Assembly: GCF_035046505.1 (NCBI RefSeq)
Contig: NC_089823.1
Coordinates: 228,740,604 to 228,804,603, forward strand
Origin: Tiliqua scincoides
Lineage: Eukaryota; Chordata; Lepidosauria; Squamata; Scincidae
DNA length: 64,000 bases
Direction: 5' to 3'
A program made the position numbers and the translations under genes. This document shows, piece by piece, positions 53,641 to 63,530 of the stretch; position 1 is the first letter of the stretch, and each line of letters opens with the position of its first letter. The notes beneath the pieces were generated by a model that did not search any database, had not been told where the DNA came from, and saw only the letters and a program-made list of their open reading frames with translations.

Positions 53641-53990
53641 GCATGGACTAGAACAGAGGTGTCAAAGTCATTCCATACAGAGGGCCAATGTTTGCATTCC
53701 TAGTGCCTGCTGAGGGCAGGAAGTGATATCATTAAGCAAGAAGTGACATCATTCAGCAGATGGTGGCCAGGAATGAGCATTTTGTTTTCACATAAAACTC
53801 ATTAGCTGCAGGTGACCGAAGGAGACTATTTTCAAGATCTGAGAGCGCCCAATTATCATGCTGGGAGAACCCAAGTATAACAGGGTCAGGATAAATTGCT
53901 TCTGGGGGCTGCATTCGAACCGCGGGCCTTATGTTTGACATACCTGGACTAGATGGGCCTTGGTTTGATACAGCAAGGACATTCTTATGC
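53641..53990 (+). mobile_element. CR1 3' end split by hAT insertion
   Basis: CATGGACTAGA (53643-53653) continues, after the hAT element, as TAGATGGGCCTTGGTTTGAT and ACATTCTTATGCC (to about 53992). This is the CR1 3' terminal region with the hAT target site in its GACTAGAT. Confidence 0.7.
53654..53946. mobile_element. Non-autonomous hAT element nested in CR1
   Basis: CAGAGGTGTCAAAGTCATTC at the left and TTATGTTTGACATACCTG at the right. The duplication GACTAGAA/GACTAGAT (53646-53653, 53947-53954) matches at 7 of 8. Contains direct AGGAAGTGATATCATTAAGC and AGAAGTGACATCATTCAGC units. 293 bp, non-coding. Confidence 0.82.
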
Positions 53991-54009
53991 CTCGACCATA
54001 CTTATTCAT

Positions 54010-54590
54010 GACCAAAAGAAAGACATCTGCACAGGACAGTCTGTCAAGAGCAAAAAACGTGTTTGAGCAAGAAAATATAGCAATTCCCCGCTCCTAAAGA
54101 GTGTTCTGATTATGAATATATATTAAATTGTGAGACGTGCAAAGACATGCAGAAATTCTGCTGATGTCAATTCTCTAAGGATCACATTGCCTTGAAGACT
54201 CAGGGAGGACTAATAATTTCCTGACAGCTGTGAATCCAAAATTATGTTGGATTATGTCGTGGTGGTACTCATGTCACTGAAGTTTGCTCTCTTTTGGTAA
54301 GCAATGCAGCAAACCCCCCAGTTCTCCACTTTGAATGTTGATAGCAAATATCCAAATGACCTCTGGCTGTGCAAATATTTGATATTCAACCTCAGCATTG
54401 GACATTCAGTGACTTTTCCTCCAGTACAGTCAATATTTGGCAGTATATTAAATGTAGCAATCGACATTTTGACAGAAGCTGACAGTGGACTTGCTATAGC
54501 CTTTAGTAGTTCTTTTTTTTTTAATTTCAAAACAGTTATGAATTTAACCCACAAGGGAACATCACGGTGAATGGGTAAAGAATCCAAACA
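54010..54590. other. Repeat-free AT-rich stretch
   Basis: No repeat signature. Frames of 88 and 125 codons on opposite strands over 54252-54629 lack a recognised motif. Nothing else to report. Confidence 0.3.
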
Positions 54591-54597
54591 ATCTAAT

Positions 54598-55059
54598 GGC
54601 CCAATCCAGCACAGCCTCTGAGCCAACATAGGATGTGGTGCTAGCCATTGTGAAAGTGCCCTAAGGCATAGCAGTTGCTGGTGCTGGCTAAAGGCACTTA
54701 TTAGCCCACGTGTGCTGGTGGAAGACCCAGATCATGCCACACGCGGTATGTTCCGTGTCAAGTGGTATGGGGCAGGGGAAGGGTGGGGATGTGGAGGGGG
54801 TTAATGAGACAGAGGGTGGAGCAAGCAGATTGGGCTAATGGAGGGCAAGATTGGTGGCAGTGGTACACACCACATCCTAACCCCGCTACCAGGCCTGATC
54901 TGCTAACATGGGTGCATGCAGACTTGTGACAGCCATTTGGCTTACTCAGGTCCAAGTAGTCCCGTTGCATGGGCTGGAGGAAGAGGATGAATGTCCCCCT
55001 ACCTTGCAAAGTCCTCGAGTCTGCAAAATTTCTGCACAGGATTTGCACTGGATTGGGCT
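54598..55059. mobile_element. Inverted-repeat element of the GCCCAATCC group
   Basis: GGCCCAATCCAGCACAGCC at the left and TTTGCACTGGATTGGGCTG at the right form a 12-14 bp inverted repeat. The interior (CAGTGGTACACACCACATCC, GCAAGGTAGGGGGACA inverted) matches 62565-63181. 462 bp. No TWA duplication. Confidence 0.6.
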
Positions 55060-55639
55060 GAAACTTTGTTTCTAGGAAGTTGAATTTGGGGGCTAAAATC
55101 TCATTTCTGTGTTTCTGGGATCTACCTACTACTATGGTGGGTGCCTTGATCGACCTCTGAAAGAGGGAGCTGGCCCAGGCTCTCCCAATTATCCTAAAGT
55201 GTCCTCTTTCCTCCCACACAGTTAAGGCTTCTCCCTGGTTCTTTGGGAAGCTGTGGCTCAATGAAGCAGCTGAAGCAACTATTAGAGTGAAGGTGAAATA
55301 AGATTCATGATGGGGCCAGCTAAACATAGCTAGATCCTACTTGACAGACTGCTCCATGGCATTGATGGCAGCAAGGGAAGCTTATAACTAGCACCATCAA
55401 ATCCACAGAGAATCCTTCAGCTTGTTTGCACTTTGCAAGTAAAACTGGACACATCCTCAATGACAAATTTCACACTGATGGTTCCTAGCAATGTTTTGCT
55501 CTGACTTTTAGTTTGGATTCTTTTCAGCATGCACAGAGACTGACAATGTGGACAGGATCCTTTAACCTCCACCTGCTAACTTTTGCTTATTGAACTGCCA
55601 GAGCAGATCTGGTCAATAAGGCAAGGAGGAAGTTCCTTA

Positions 55640-55832
55640 TCAGAGGGAGTTGCTCCATCCTGTTTTAAGATGGCAATAGTTCAGCCTCTGTTAAACAAAA
55701 CCCTCATTGGGTCTCAAATGGTCTCAGATCCTCCTTTTTTTAGGTAAAGTGCTGGCAACACAGCTGCCAGAATTCCTGAATGACACTGATTATCTTGATG
55801 CCTCTGATTATGTTGTACGGTATCTGATTATC
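55640..55832 (+). mobile_element. L2-type LINE reverse-transcriptase fragment
   Basis: Translation gives a worn form of the L2 segment around the finger of the polymerase: CFKMAIVQPLLNKTLIG, then a degraded SNLPFL-like part, then a Q-x-x-EFL-x-x-TD-like part. Several stops and frame changes are present. Old. A CR1 copy follows at 55848. Confidence 0.6.
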
Positions 55833-55847
55833 TTGTACGTCTTGAGA

Positions 55848-56300
55848 CAGACAAAATTATGCAGGGGATGGATAGAGTAGATAGAGGGATGTTGTTTTCC
55901 CTCTCACATAACACCAGAACCAGGGGACATCCACTAAAATTGAGTGTTGGGAGAGTGAGGACAGACTAAAGAAAATATTTCTTTACCCAGCATGTAATTA
56001 GTCTGTGGAACCCCTTGTCACAGGAAGTAGTGATGGCATCTTGCCTAGATGCCTTTAAGAGGGGATTGGACAAATTTCTAGAGGAAAAGTTCATCACAGG
56101 TTACAAGTCATGGTAGGTATGTGCAAGCTCCTGGTTTCAGAGGTAGATTACCTCAGATTGCCAGATGCAGGGGAGGGCACCAGGACGCAGGTTGTGTCTT
56201 GTTGTCATGTGCTCCCTGAAGCATTTGGTGGGCCACTGTGAGATACAGGAAGCTGGACTAGATGGGCCTTTGGTCAGATTCAGCGGGGCTGTTCTTATGA
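55848..56300 (+). mobile_element. CR1 LINE 3' end with intact C-terminal frame
   Basis: Encodes the CR1 ORF2 C-terminus QHVISLWNPLSQEVVMASCL followed by DAFKRGLDKFLEEKFITGY and a stop, then the 3' region with GGAAGCTGGACTAGATGGG and GCTGTTCTTATGA. Best CR1 copy in the window. No target duplication was resolved. The left junction lies in a short repeated ATCTGATTAT.TTGTACG stretch. Confidence 0.9.
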
Positions 56301-56369
56301 TGGTCTGGCCTCCAGAGCCCTAAGTCCATGGTTCCACATCCAAAATCCTTTATCAGCTTTTTTCATGTG

Positions 56370-56520
56370 ATCTTAGGCTGATATGTCTCATCCTTGTTTC
56401 TCCATCACAATAAAGGAGGAAGAATACATGCCTTCCTTAGAGTCATCTAAGGATTACTGAGACAATGTATGCCAAGTGCTTTAAACATGCTAAACTTTCT
56501 AAAGCACAAACTATTTAAGA
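56370..56520 (+). mobile_element. Possible MIR-like fossil
   Basis: TTGTTTCTCCATCACAATAA, then TAAGGATTACTGAGACAATG and CCAAGTGCTTTAAACATG follow the MIR core order at low similarity. Confidence 0.35.
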
Positions 56521-56524
56521 AATG

Positions 56525-57335
56525 TATAGCTGTTTACTTACTCTTTTCTTTGCAGTTATTCCATATCAGAGAAGCTGCATGCCATTAAGCGATGCTCAAA
56601 AGTAGGGATTTGTAATTATTATTTTTATTGATTCTCCTAAATGTCTTAAGCTTTGCTACACAGCTTAGTTTTAGTTGTTTGTAATAGCTGGATGTCTCCA
56701 TCCTTTCTGTTCTTTATCTGCTACAGTCAATAAATACTATACAACACATACCCCGAATGGCATGTCAGCCCATCTTCTTACCCGGCATGTACGACATAAA
56801 TAGTGCAAGATTTGCAGTCTCCCAAATCCTTTATCAGCCAGTAGCACAATTCTTTGGAAATCCTGTCCGAGCTTACAGTAACATGCTACTTTTATGATGA
56901 ATCCATTCAGGGCTTTACTAACAGCTTTGAGGTGAGAGAGAGAGAGGTGCTGAGTGTAGTACAGGAATTGAAAATGTTGCGGCTGTGGATTAAATCTGTC
57001 CTCCAGAAAAAGATCATTCTGTGGGGATGACACAGGCAGGAATGGAAGTAGAAATGATTTTGTGTCACCATAATAATGTCCCCTAGTGATAGGGTTCACT
57101 CCTGATGTGCCGCAGCAGAAATGAACAACAAATTAAGATGAACTGGTGAAAGTTCATGGGTGGCACTGATGCTCTTCCATATTATCTCAGAGATATGTTC
57201 AACTGACATGACAAAAACAGGACACACAAGGGGTGAGAGACAGGAGGTGGAGGAATAGGCTGTCTGAATCAACCAGGGTTCAGGTTGGTGGAACCGAGTC
57301 AGAGGTGTGCCATTCAAAGCAGCTGAATGGAAGAA
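56525..57335. other. Unique-looking sequence, nothing recognised
   Basis: A 120-codon minus frame at 56737-57099 has no domain I recognise. No repeat ends. Confidence 0.35.
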
Positions 57336-57340
57336 GAACT

Positions 57341-57588
57341 GTGGCCTGGACACCTTTAAAAGGGGATTGGACAAGTTTCTGGAGGAAAAATCCATTACGG
57401 GGTACAAGCCATGATGTGTGTGTGCAACCTTCTGATTCTAGAAATGGGCTATGTCAGAAGGCCAGATGCAAGGGAGGGCACCAGGATGAGGTCTCTTGTT
57501 ATCTGGTGTGCTCCTTGGGGCATTTGGTGGGCTGCTGTGAGATACAGGAAGCTGGACTAGATGGGCCTATGGCCTGATCCAGTGGGGC
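57341..57588 (+). mobile_element. CR1 LINE 3' end fragment
   Basis: GGACACCTTTAAAAGGGGAT through GGAAGCTGGACTAGATGGGC and CTGATCCAGTGGGG. Close to 37425-37602. The terminal TTCTTATG is lost. Confidence 0.87.
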
Positions 57589-57689
57589 CTTAAGTTTAAG
57601 AACCGGACAGTGTTGCCCTCCAGTTCCAGCATGGTTCTGCTCCCCCAGGCCACTATTTCTGTGAAATCTGGCCTGTTACAACTACTTCT

Positions 57690-58075
57690 AGGGCAGGAGG
57701 TCTGTTCTAAAGGGTAGCGCCTCCATTAGCCTGAAGATAACATCTGAAGGTCTCCAGTTCGAGGCCATCAGCAGCTCCGTGAATGGTGAGACCTTGAAGC
57801 AGCTGACAAGCTGAGCTGAGTTATTCCACCTGCTCTTCGGTGTGAGCGAAGAAGCCTCTTGGCTGCCCTTCGTGTGAGAAATGGGAGGCAACTGGGGGCC
57901 AGTAGTGATACCAGACCATGAAAGATCCATCTGAAATGTGTCATTCTTGAAAGTCAGAACCTTTCTGTTATTGTAAAAATCCCCTCTGGTGTTTAGAGAA
58001 AGCCTGTCTCTGTGAACCGCCTTAAATAAAGTCAGAGGAGTAATCCTATGACCAGAAAGGCGGTATATAAATACC

Positions 58076-58077
<2 letters not shown>
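57690..58077 (+). mobile_element. tRNA-derived SINE with L2-type tail
   Basis: The head contains GGGTAGCGCCTCCATTAGC (A-box position) and GGTCTCCAGTTCGAGGCC at 57749-57766, a good polymerase III B box. The body has GACCTTGAAGCAGCTGACAA and TCATTCTTGAAAGTCAGAAC. The tail CTGTGAACCGCCTTAAATAA through AGAAAGGCGGTATATAAAT resembles the L2 3' end. An ATT microsatellite follows. This is a CORE/MIR-like SINE class common in squamates. No duplication resolved. Confidence 0.75.

Positions 58078-58138
<61 letters not shown>
58078..58138. repeat. (ATT)n microsatellite
   Basis: About 19 ATT units, growing from the 3' end of the SINE. Confidence 0.95.
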
Positions 58139-58139
58139 G

Positions 58140-59130
58140 GCTAGGCCTATGTTTGTATCTGAAGAACGGCCCACCTACTCTTGGATGTATCTGCTTACTC
58201 TGTCTTGACTGAGCAGAGCTTTGGCTTTCTTTCCCCCAGTACCTGCTCCTTGGTCTGGTTCTGTCCTCAGCACTTTTTTTTCTCTTTTCCCTTTCACTCC
58301 TTGCTGTATTTGCATTGCCCACCTGGCCGCAACCTTCGCTACACCTCTGCTTCTATTCTTCATCAGATATATTGCCCTGTGTCCAGATCCTTTATGCCAG
58401 GTGGGCCCCCAACTAGGCCCCTGGAACTTCAGCTTGCGACAGCATTTCAAGCATGTCCCCAATGCAAGGCTGACCTCAGATATGGCTTCAGGAGGGGGTT
58501 CCAGCACCTCTGTTCCTCCCTAGCTTTTGGCTCCTCTTATGGATCTATGGGACTTGGGCCTCATGGCCTCTTCACTCTTCTAAGCCTCCTCGTTGGCCTG
58601 CCAGTGTCTCTTAAATAGGGCCGATCACCTGGTGTGGCCCACTCCTTCCCCTTTGTGATCCACTTTAAGCCAAGCTTTTGGGTTGCCCCACTCCCTCCAT
58701 GCGGCTGCCACCAGGCTATCACTGCCCCTTTCTGGCAAGCACTGGGTGCGGTCAGCTTCCGGCTCACCCGGCCAGGGCCCTGCTGACTTGGCCCATGGCG
58801 AAGGCAAGCACCGCAGAGCTGGACTGGAATGTCCAACTTCTGGGCCCATTACTTACCCCAGGATCCCTGCAGCCTGAACACTGACGGCAGCTCCTTCTAG
58901 ACAGCAGATCAGGTGGCAATGGCCTCTAGTGTGTCTTCAGCAGCCACTGCAGAGCTGGAATTCTTGTGGCAGGATGGCAGAGGGTAGAATCTGTGGCTCA
59001 CCAAACCATGCTAGCAGGCAGATGAGCTCTATGCACCCTAATGAGGTGACTTCATCAGGTCCAGCCCCTGCCTACCTATAACTCAAAACTACCTCTATCT
59101 CAAACTATACATGACTAAATGTGTAAGTGA
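58140..59130. other. Pyrimidine-rich unexplained sequence
   Basis: A nearly 1-kb block richer in C and T than its neighbours. Contains a 145-codon frame (58181-58618) and several shorter ones on both strands, none with a recognised motif. Could be an unrecognised dispersed repeat or LTR. There is no second copy in the window. Confidence 0.25.
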
Positions 59131-59136
59131 TTTTGA

Positions 59137-59370
59137 TTCACCGCCAACCTTTTTCGTTGGCGGTGACCTGAGTAGCCCCATTGCGGGGCTACTCTCTTTA
59201 TTCAGGGGGACGAAAGTTCCCTTCTCCTGGGGGGCTGCCGGTGGCTGCCCAAAGTTCACAGGATACAGCGGCAGCCATTTTCAGCACTGCTGCAGCCCCA
59301 CACCCCAGGCAGTTTAGGATTGGGCTGTTATTCCAGCTGTTCCACTGCTGCAGCCCCACACCCCAGGCAG
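59137..59370. mobile_element. GC-rich AGCCCAATCC element, right-end fragment with 28-bp repeat
   Basis: ACCTGAGTAGCCCCATTGCG and the right end AGTTTAGGATTGGGCT (59326) match the family. An exact 28-bp unit (core CTGCAGCCCCACACCCCAGG) occurs at 59285-59312 and again at 59343-59370, so the terminus was partly duplicated. Confidence 0.55.
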
Positions 59371-59439
59371 CTTAGATTTATTCTAAGCTGCAAATCACAA
59401 TCTCATGAGGTTTTCTGAGAACGATTGTGCACCGGTTAA

Positions 59440-59890
59440 CCTGTTACAGTATAATTGCATTCTATCATATTAAATATATATTTGATGGCTTTAAAAATCC
59501 ATTTTAGTGTATAGCCCAACAGACCAAAAAAAAAAAAAAAAGGCCCAGGATTGATATTATCATGTCAATGCATATTTAGAGAGCTTGAAAAATGTAGATT
59601 ATTGAATCTCTTATTGATGCAAAGAAACCATTAAAGCCTATCAGGTAATTAAATATCTTTCCATAAAAAGCCTATCTACTATATGCAATCTAAATTTATG
59701 GGCATGATCAAAATTAATGACATCTCTAGAGCCATTTTATCAGCTCTTGGGCACATTTTTATTGGTGTATTTTTATTTATTTCTGTCCATTTTCATACTG
59801 GGGTAATAAGAAAGTCGCAAATTTTGCAGTACAATACAAATCATCTACATTCTGATTGCAAATTTTAATAGTGCACATAAAATGGCTGGC
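59440..59890. other. AT-rich repeat-free block, conserved-element candidate
   Basis: Contains CAGGTAATTAAATATC, GATCAAAATTAATGACATC and TGGGGTAATAAGAAAGTC. One poly-A run at 59525-59541. No repeat ends. Confidence 0.28.
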
Positions 59891-60222
59891 CTATCTCCCC
59901 CCCCCCACTCTCAATTTTTTTTGTATCTATACAGTATAAACATAAATCGGGATTGGCTTTCTCAATTTAGAATGGATCAAATGTCATAATGTTATAGTGA
60001 TCAACCTTCCCAGATAATTTGAACAACACCTTTGCTCTCTGCCATTGGACAACAGTGATAGGTTTTTTCCAAAACCCACAGTATGTGTAATCATCTTAGG
60101 GTAGCAGTGACAGACTTCAGGCTTGCAAGATCTACTTCATTTTTTTTTTTACCAGAGAGCCACCTACTGGAGCCAGGGTAAAACAATGGCTTGAGAAGCA
60201 AGGGTTGGGCATGTAATTAACA

Positions 60223-61190
60223 GCCCAATCCTATAGTGTACTTGAGCCGGCCCCTTGCATCGGCTCCTGAGTGTCACACATGTGCCATCAAGCACATTTG
60301 CCCTGATTTGGGAGCCGGCTGGCACAAGGGTGTGCGCTGGCCAGCCAGCACTGGATCCCATTCCTGCTCTGGCTGAGGCATGTAGATTTGGGCTGGGCAG
60401 CACAGGGGGTGGGAGAGGGTGATGGGAGGGCATTCATGGGGGAGGAAGGGGTGTTTGTTGTGGAGGAGGGTGAAACAGAAGAGGATTGGGCCCAGGAGAG
60501 GGGCGGAATCGGCAGCAGCGTATGCCATATCTTAACACCCGCTACTGGGCCTAAAACTTTATGGGCTTCTTGGATTTACTCCAGCTAAATAGGGGAAAAT
60601 ATCCCCTTATCACTAGGTGACCTCCAGCCTGCTCCTAATCTGCATAAGATACAGCACGTGCTGGAATCCCTAGCATGTATGCACTGCTGAAACAGAGACG
60701 CCTGCGTTGGCTCGGTCATGTCATGAGAATGGATGATGGGCGGATCCCAAAGGATCTCCTCTATGGAGAACTCGTGCAAGGAAAGTGCCCTACAGGTAGA
60801 CCACAGCTGTGATACAAGGACATCTGCAAGAGGGATCTGAAGGCCTTAGGAGTGGACCTCAACAATTGGGAAACCCTGGCCTCTGAGCGGCCCGCTTGGA
60901 GGCAGGCTGTGCAGCATGGCCTTTCCCAGTTTGAAGAGACACTTGGCCAATAGTCTGAGACTAAGAGGCAAAGAAGGAAGGCCCATAGGCAGGGAGACAG
61001 ACCAGGGACAGACTGCACTTGCTCCCAGTGTGGAAGGGATTGTCACTCCTGAATTGGCCTTTTCAGCCACACTAGACGCTGTTCCAGAACCACCTTTCAG
61101 AGCACAATACCATAGTCTTTCGAGACTGAAGGTTGTCAAATAAGTACAGCACAGGCCACTGTGGCCTGGCTATACCGGCACAGGTTAGAA
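60223..61190. mobile_element. Inverted-repeat element carrying a LINE insertion
   Basis: The left end CAGCCCAATCCTATAGTG is clear. The host sequence breaks at about 60658 and resumes at about 61139, and a worn right end (GGTTAGAATAGTGCCAC) follows. Interior order matches 28013-28434. The LINE at 60658-61138 sits inside, so this element is older. Confidence 0.5.
60658..61138 (+). mobile_element. 5'-truncated LINE nested in inverted-repeat element
   Basis: Starts GTGCTGGAATCCCTAGCATG, encodes IPSMYALLKQRRLRWLGHVM through the zinc finger segment and ends with the TTTCGAGACTGAAGGTTG tail. The frame carries at least two in-frame stops (for example after the PQL segment and in the GQ linker). Near-identical ATAAGATACAGCAC and ATAAGTACAGCAC flank it as the target duplication (one base different in length). 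Confidence 0.9.
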
Positions 61191-61194
61191 TAGT

Positions 61195-61720
61195 GCCACA
61201 AGCCATAGGATGCGTCTGAACACATCCTCAGATCAGAAATTTGTTTTCGGTACTAGGACTGTACCTTTCAACACAAAAACCTACTCCTGGAAGGTTTTCT
61301 GGTGTTGCTATTGTTAAACAGTTGGAAGTCAAAAACCCTTTCCAATGTACAGCAGTCATTCAATAGATCCTGGTCTATTTTCTGCTTGCCTTTGCCTTAT
61401 GGAATAGCTTAGCAGAAGGTGCAGTGATGACCACTGAGTTTAGAGTTCTTCTGTTCATCTGCACACACATGATCCTTGATGTGGGGGAATCCTAATATTG
61501 AATATCCTCATGAAAACATCCTACAAGCAGAAAACTAGGAGTATACTGGTCTATAGCATTTCTCCCTGATGTGCTATGTTTACTCTGTTTTTGCTTTTTT
61601 TCATTAGAAGTTTCTGACGTGGGATTAAAAAACATGGCACCCCCCCATTTGTAGCTTAAAAAGATATACTGACACTCTACTGCCTGAAGACTCTACTCCT
61701 TCTTTCTGATTCAGACATAA
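61195..61720. other. Unique-looking sequence, nothing recognised
   Basis: No open frame of note and no repeat ends. Confidence 0.35.
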
Positions 61721-61727
61721 ACTAGAT

Positions 61728-62030
61728 TTAGCGTGGCTTTTTTAAAGGATTAGATAAATTCATGGAGGCAGGTCTATCAACAGATGATAGATAAATTGAG
61801 TCACTATACCCAAGAGAGTTGCTTCTGATGAGATTTAGATGGCTGAACTCTCCTAAATAACTACGCATGATAATCACTTTCGGAGCATGGAGTTGGCTCA
61901 GTATCACCTGAACTTATGCTACGTGCCGGATGTTGGAAATAAAGGCAATGATTGTTTCCTTTCCTTCATGTCCTTGTTCCAGAGGCATGTGGCTGGTCAC
62001 TGATGGAATCAGAAGGTACTAGACTAAAGA
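61728..62030 (+). mobile_element. Old CR1 LINE 3' end
   Basis: TTAAAGGATTAGATAAATTC, ATGGAGGCAGGTCTATCAAC and, near the end, TTCCAGAGGCATGTGGCTGG then GGTACTAGACTAAAGAGAAC follow the CR1 3' region of a different, older subfamily. Confidence 0.6.
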
Positions 62031-62047
62031 GAACCCTGACATGATTC

Positions 62048-62465
62048 AGGACCCAATCCTAAACAGTGAGCACCTTTGCAAAAGTCCCGTAAGGCATGTC
62101 TGCGGCCCTTTGCAGTCCAGCATCGGTGCTAGTTCAGTGCCGGCAGAACTATATGTGTGCTCTGCCAATGCTCCACCACTCAGCGGTCGCCCGAACTGCG
62201 GACAGCGGAGAGGAAGGCAGGGGAGGGCAGGGAGGAGGTGTGCCGGGGGAGGAAGTGAAGCGGGAGGGAGGTGGGACCAGTAGAGCTTTACTCCACTGGA
62301 TCTTGAGTCTGCATGTCAGGCCACCGGCCCAACAGGAAGGCTCTTGATTCTACTCCAACCCTTAGGTTGCTGTAGAATTGAGTAGTCCCATTGTAGGGCT
62401 ATTTGCCTTACCTGGGGGAAGGGGACAAAAGTTCGAGGTCCTTTCGAGGACGCACTAGTGCTGCT
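62048..62465. mobile_element. GC-rich AGCCCAATCC element, right-truncated
   Basis: GGACCCAATCCTAAACAGTG at the left. TAGAATTGAGTAGTCCCATTG and CCTGGGGGAAGGGGACAAAAG match 42982-43545 in order. No right terminus. Confidence 0.5.
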
Positions 62466-62564
62466 TGGGAGGAGATAACATTGTTTATGATTTGCAAGGA
62501 TATTCTTGCATTCCAAAACAGGGCTAGCTAACTAGTGACCTTCAGACTCAAAACCCAAACCTAA

Positions 62565-63181
62565 ACTTTACTAGCATCAGCACAGCAGCTGCCACACTGG
62601 TGCTAGCCATTGCAACAGCACTGTTAAACATTTTTCAATGACTCTGAAGAAAGGGCCACTGGTAGAAAAGCCTGCGCCATCCCACCGGCACCAAATCTGG
62701 AGCTGTGGCTGGCGTAGCAGGGAAGAGGTGCTCCTTGCAGGAGAGGGGAGGGTGGGGATGGGGTGGGGAGGGGTGTCAGGAGGAGGGAGTAGAGGAGGTG
62801 GATCAGGCCCAGAAGGGAGGGGTTGAGATAGGTGGTGGAGGCCTCTGCCATATCCTATTCCCCTTTCGAGCCTTTTCTCCCAATATGGATGGGGGAGGAT
62901 TGGGCCCGGGAGAGGGTGGGATTGGCCGCAGTGGTGTGTGCTGTATCCTATCCCCCTTCCTGGGCCCAATCCTCTGACACAGGTCAACATGGACATGTGC
63001 CAGCTGTGTAGCTCACACAGGTACAACTTGGTCCAATGTAGCTGTTTGGGGGTTACCCCAGGGCAAGAAGACAAAACATCCCGTTACCCCTCGGACACTT
63101 CCAGCATGCAAAATTCCTGTGCAGGATGCAGTGTAGCCTGCACTGCATCACTGTGCAAGGATTTGTATTGGATTGGGTTGC
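62565..63181. mobile_element. Inverted-repeat element of the GCCCAATCC group, long form
   Basis: A weak left end near CAAACCTAAACTTTACTAGC and a clear right end TTTGTATTGGATTGGGTTG. The middle contains a duplicated segment: two separate GCCATATCCTATTCCCC and GCTGTATCCTATCCCCC stretches about 110 bp apart. Non-coding. Frames of up to 165 codons are compositional. Confidence 0.5.
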
Positions 63182-63396
63182 CCTGTTTTTTCTAAAATGT
63201 GGTATCAACGTTTTCCTGCAGACATAAGAAACATTTTGAACTTTTGCAAAATAGAGATATTTCATTTTTTTTAAAATTATACTACCCTTTTTTACACACA
63301 TGCAACTTGCATACATATTATCATTATTTATACAATACCATCTATGTGTACGATACTTAATATGCAATCCCAACACTACAGGAAATGCAATCTGTA

Positions 63397-63397
<1 letters not shown>

Positions 63398-63461
<64 letters not shown>
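63398..63461. repeat. (AT)n microsatellite
   Basis: About 32 AT units. The frames of alternating Y and I around it are artefacts of the repeat. Confidence 0.95.
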
Positions 63462-63468
<7 letters not shown>

Positions 63469-63497
63469 ATCCCAACGCTACATGACATCTCCACCTT

Positions 63498-63530
63498 TAA
63501 TAATAATAATAATAATAATAATAACAACAA
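63498..63530. repeat. (AAT)n microsatellite
   Basis: About ten AAT units then ACAACAAC, at the 3' edge of the L2 copy read on the minus strand. Confidence 0.93.

Noticed and set aside
54758-55327. 189-codon minus-strand frame
   Set aside because: The C-terminal half lies in the inverted-repeat element 54598-55059 and the rest has no recognisable domain. No splice or promoter context was found.
58181-58618. 145-codon frame as a secreted or membrane protein
   Set aside because: The hydrophobic stretches reflect T/C-rich composition, and overlapping frames of similar length exist on both strands.
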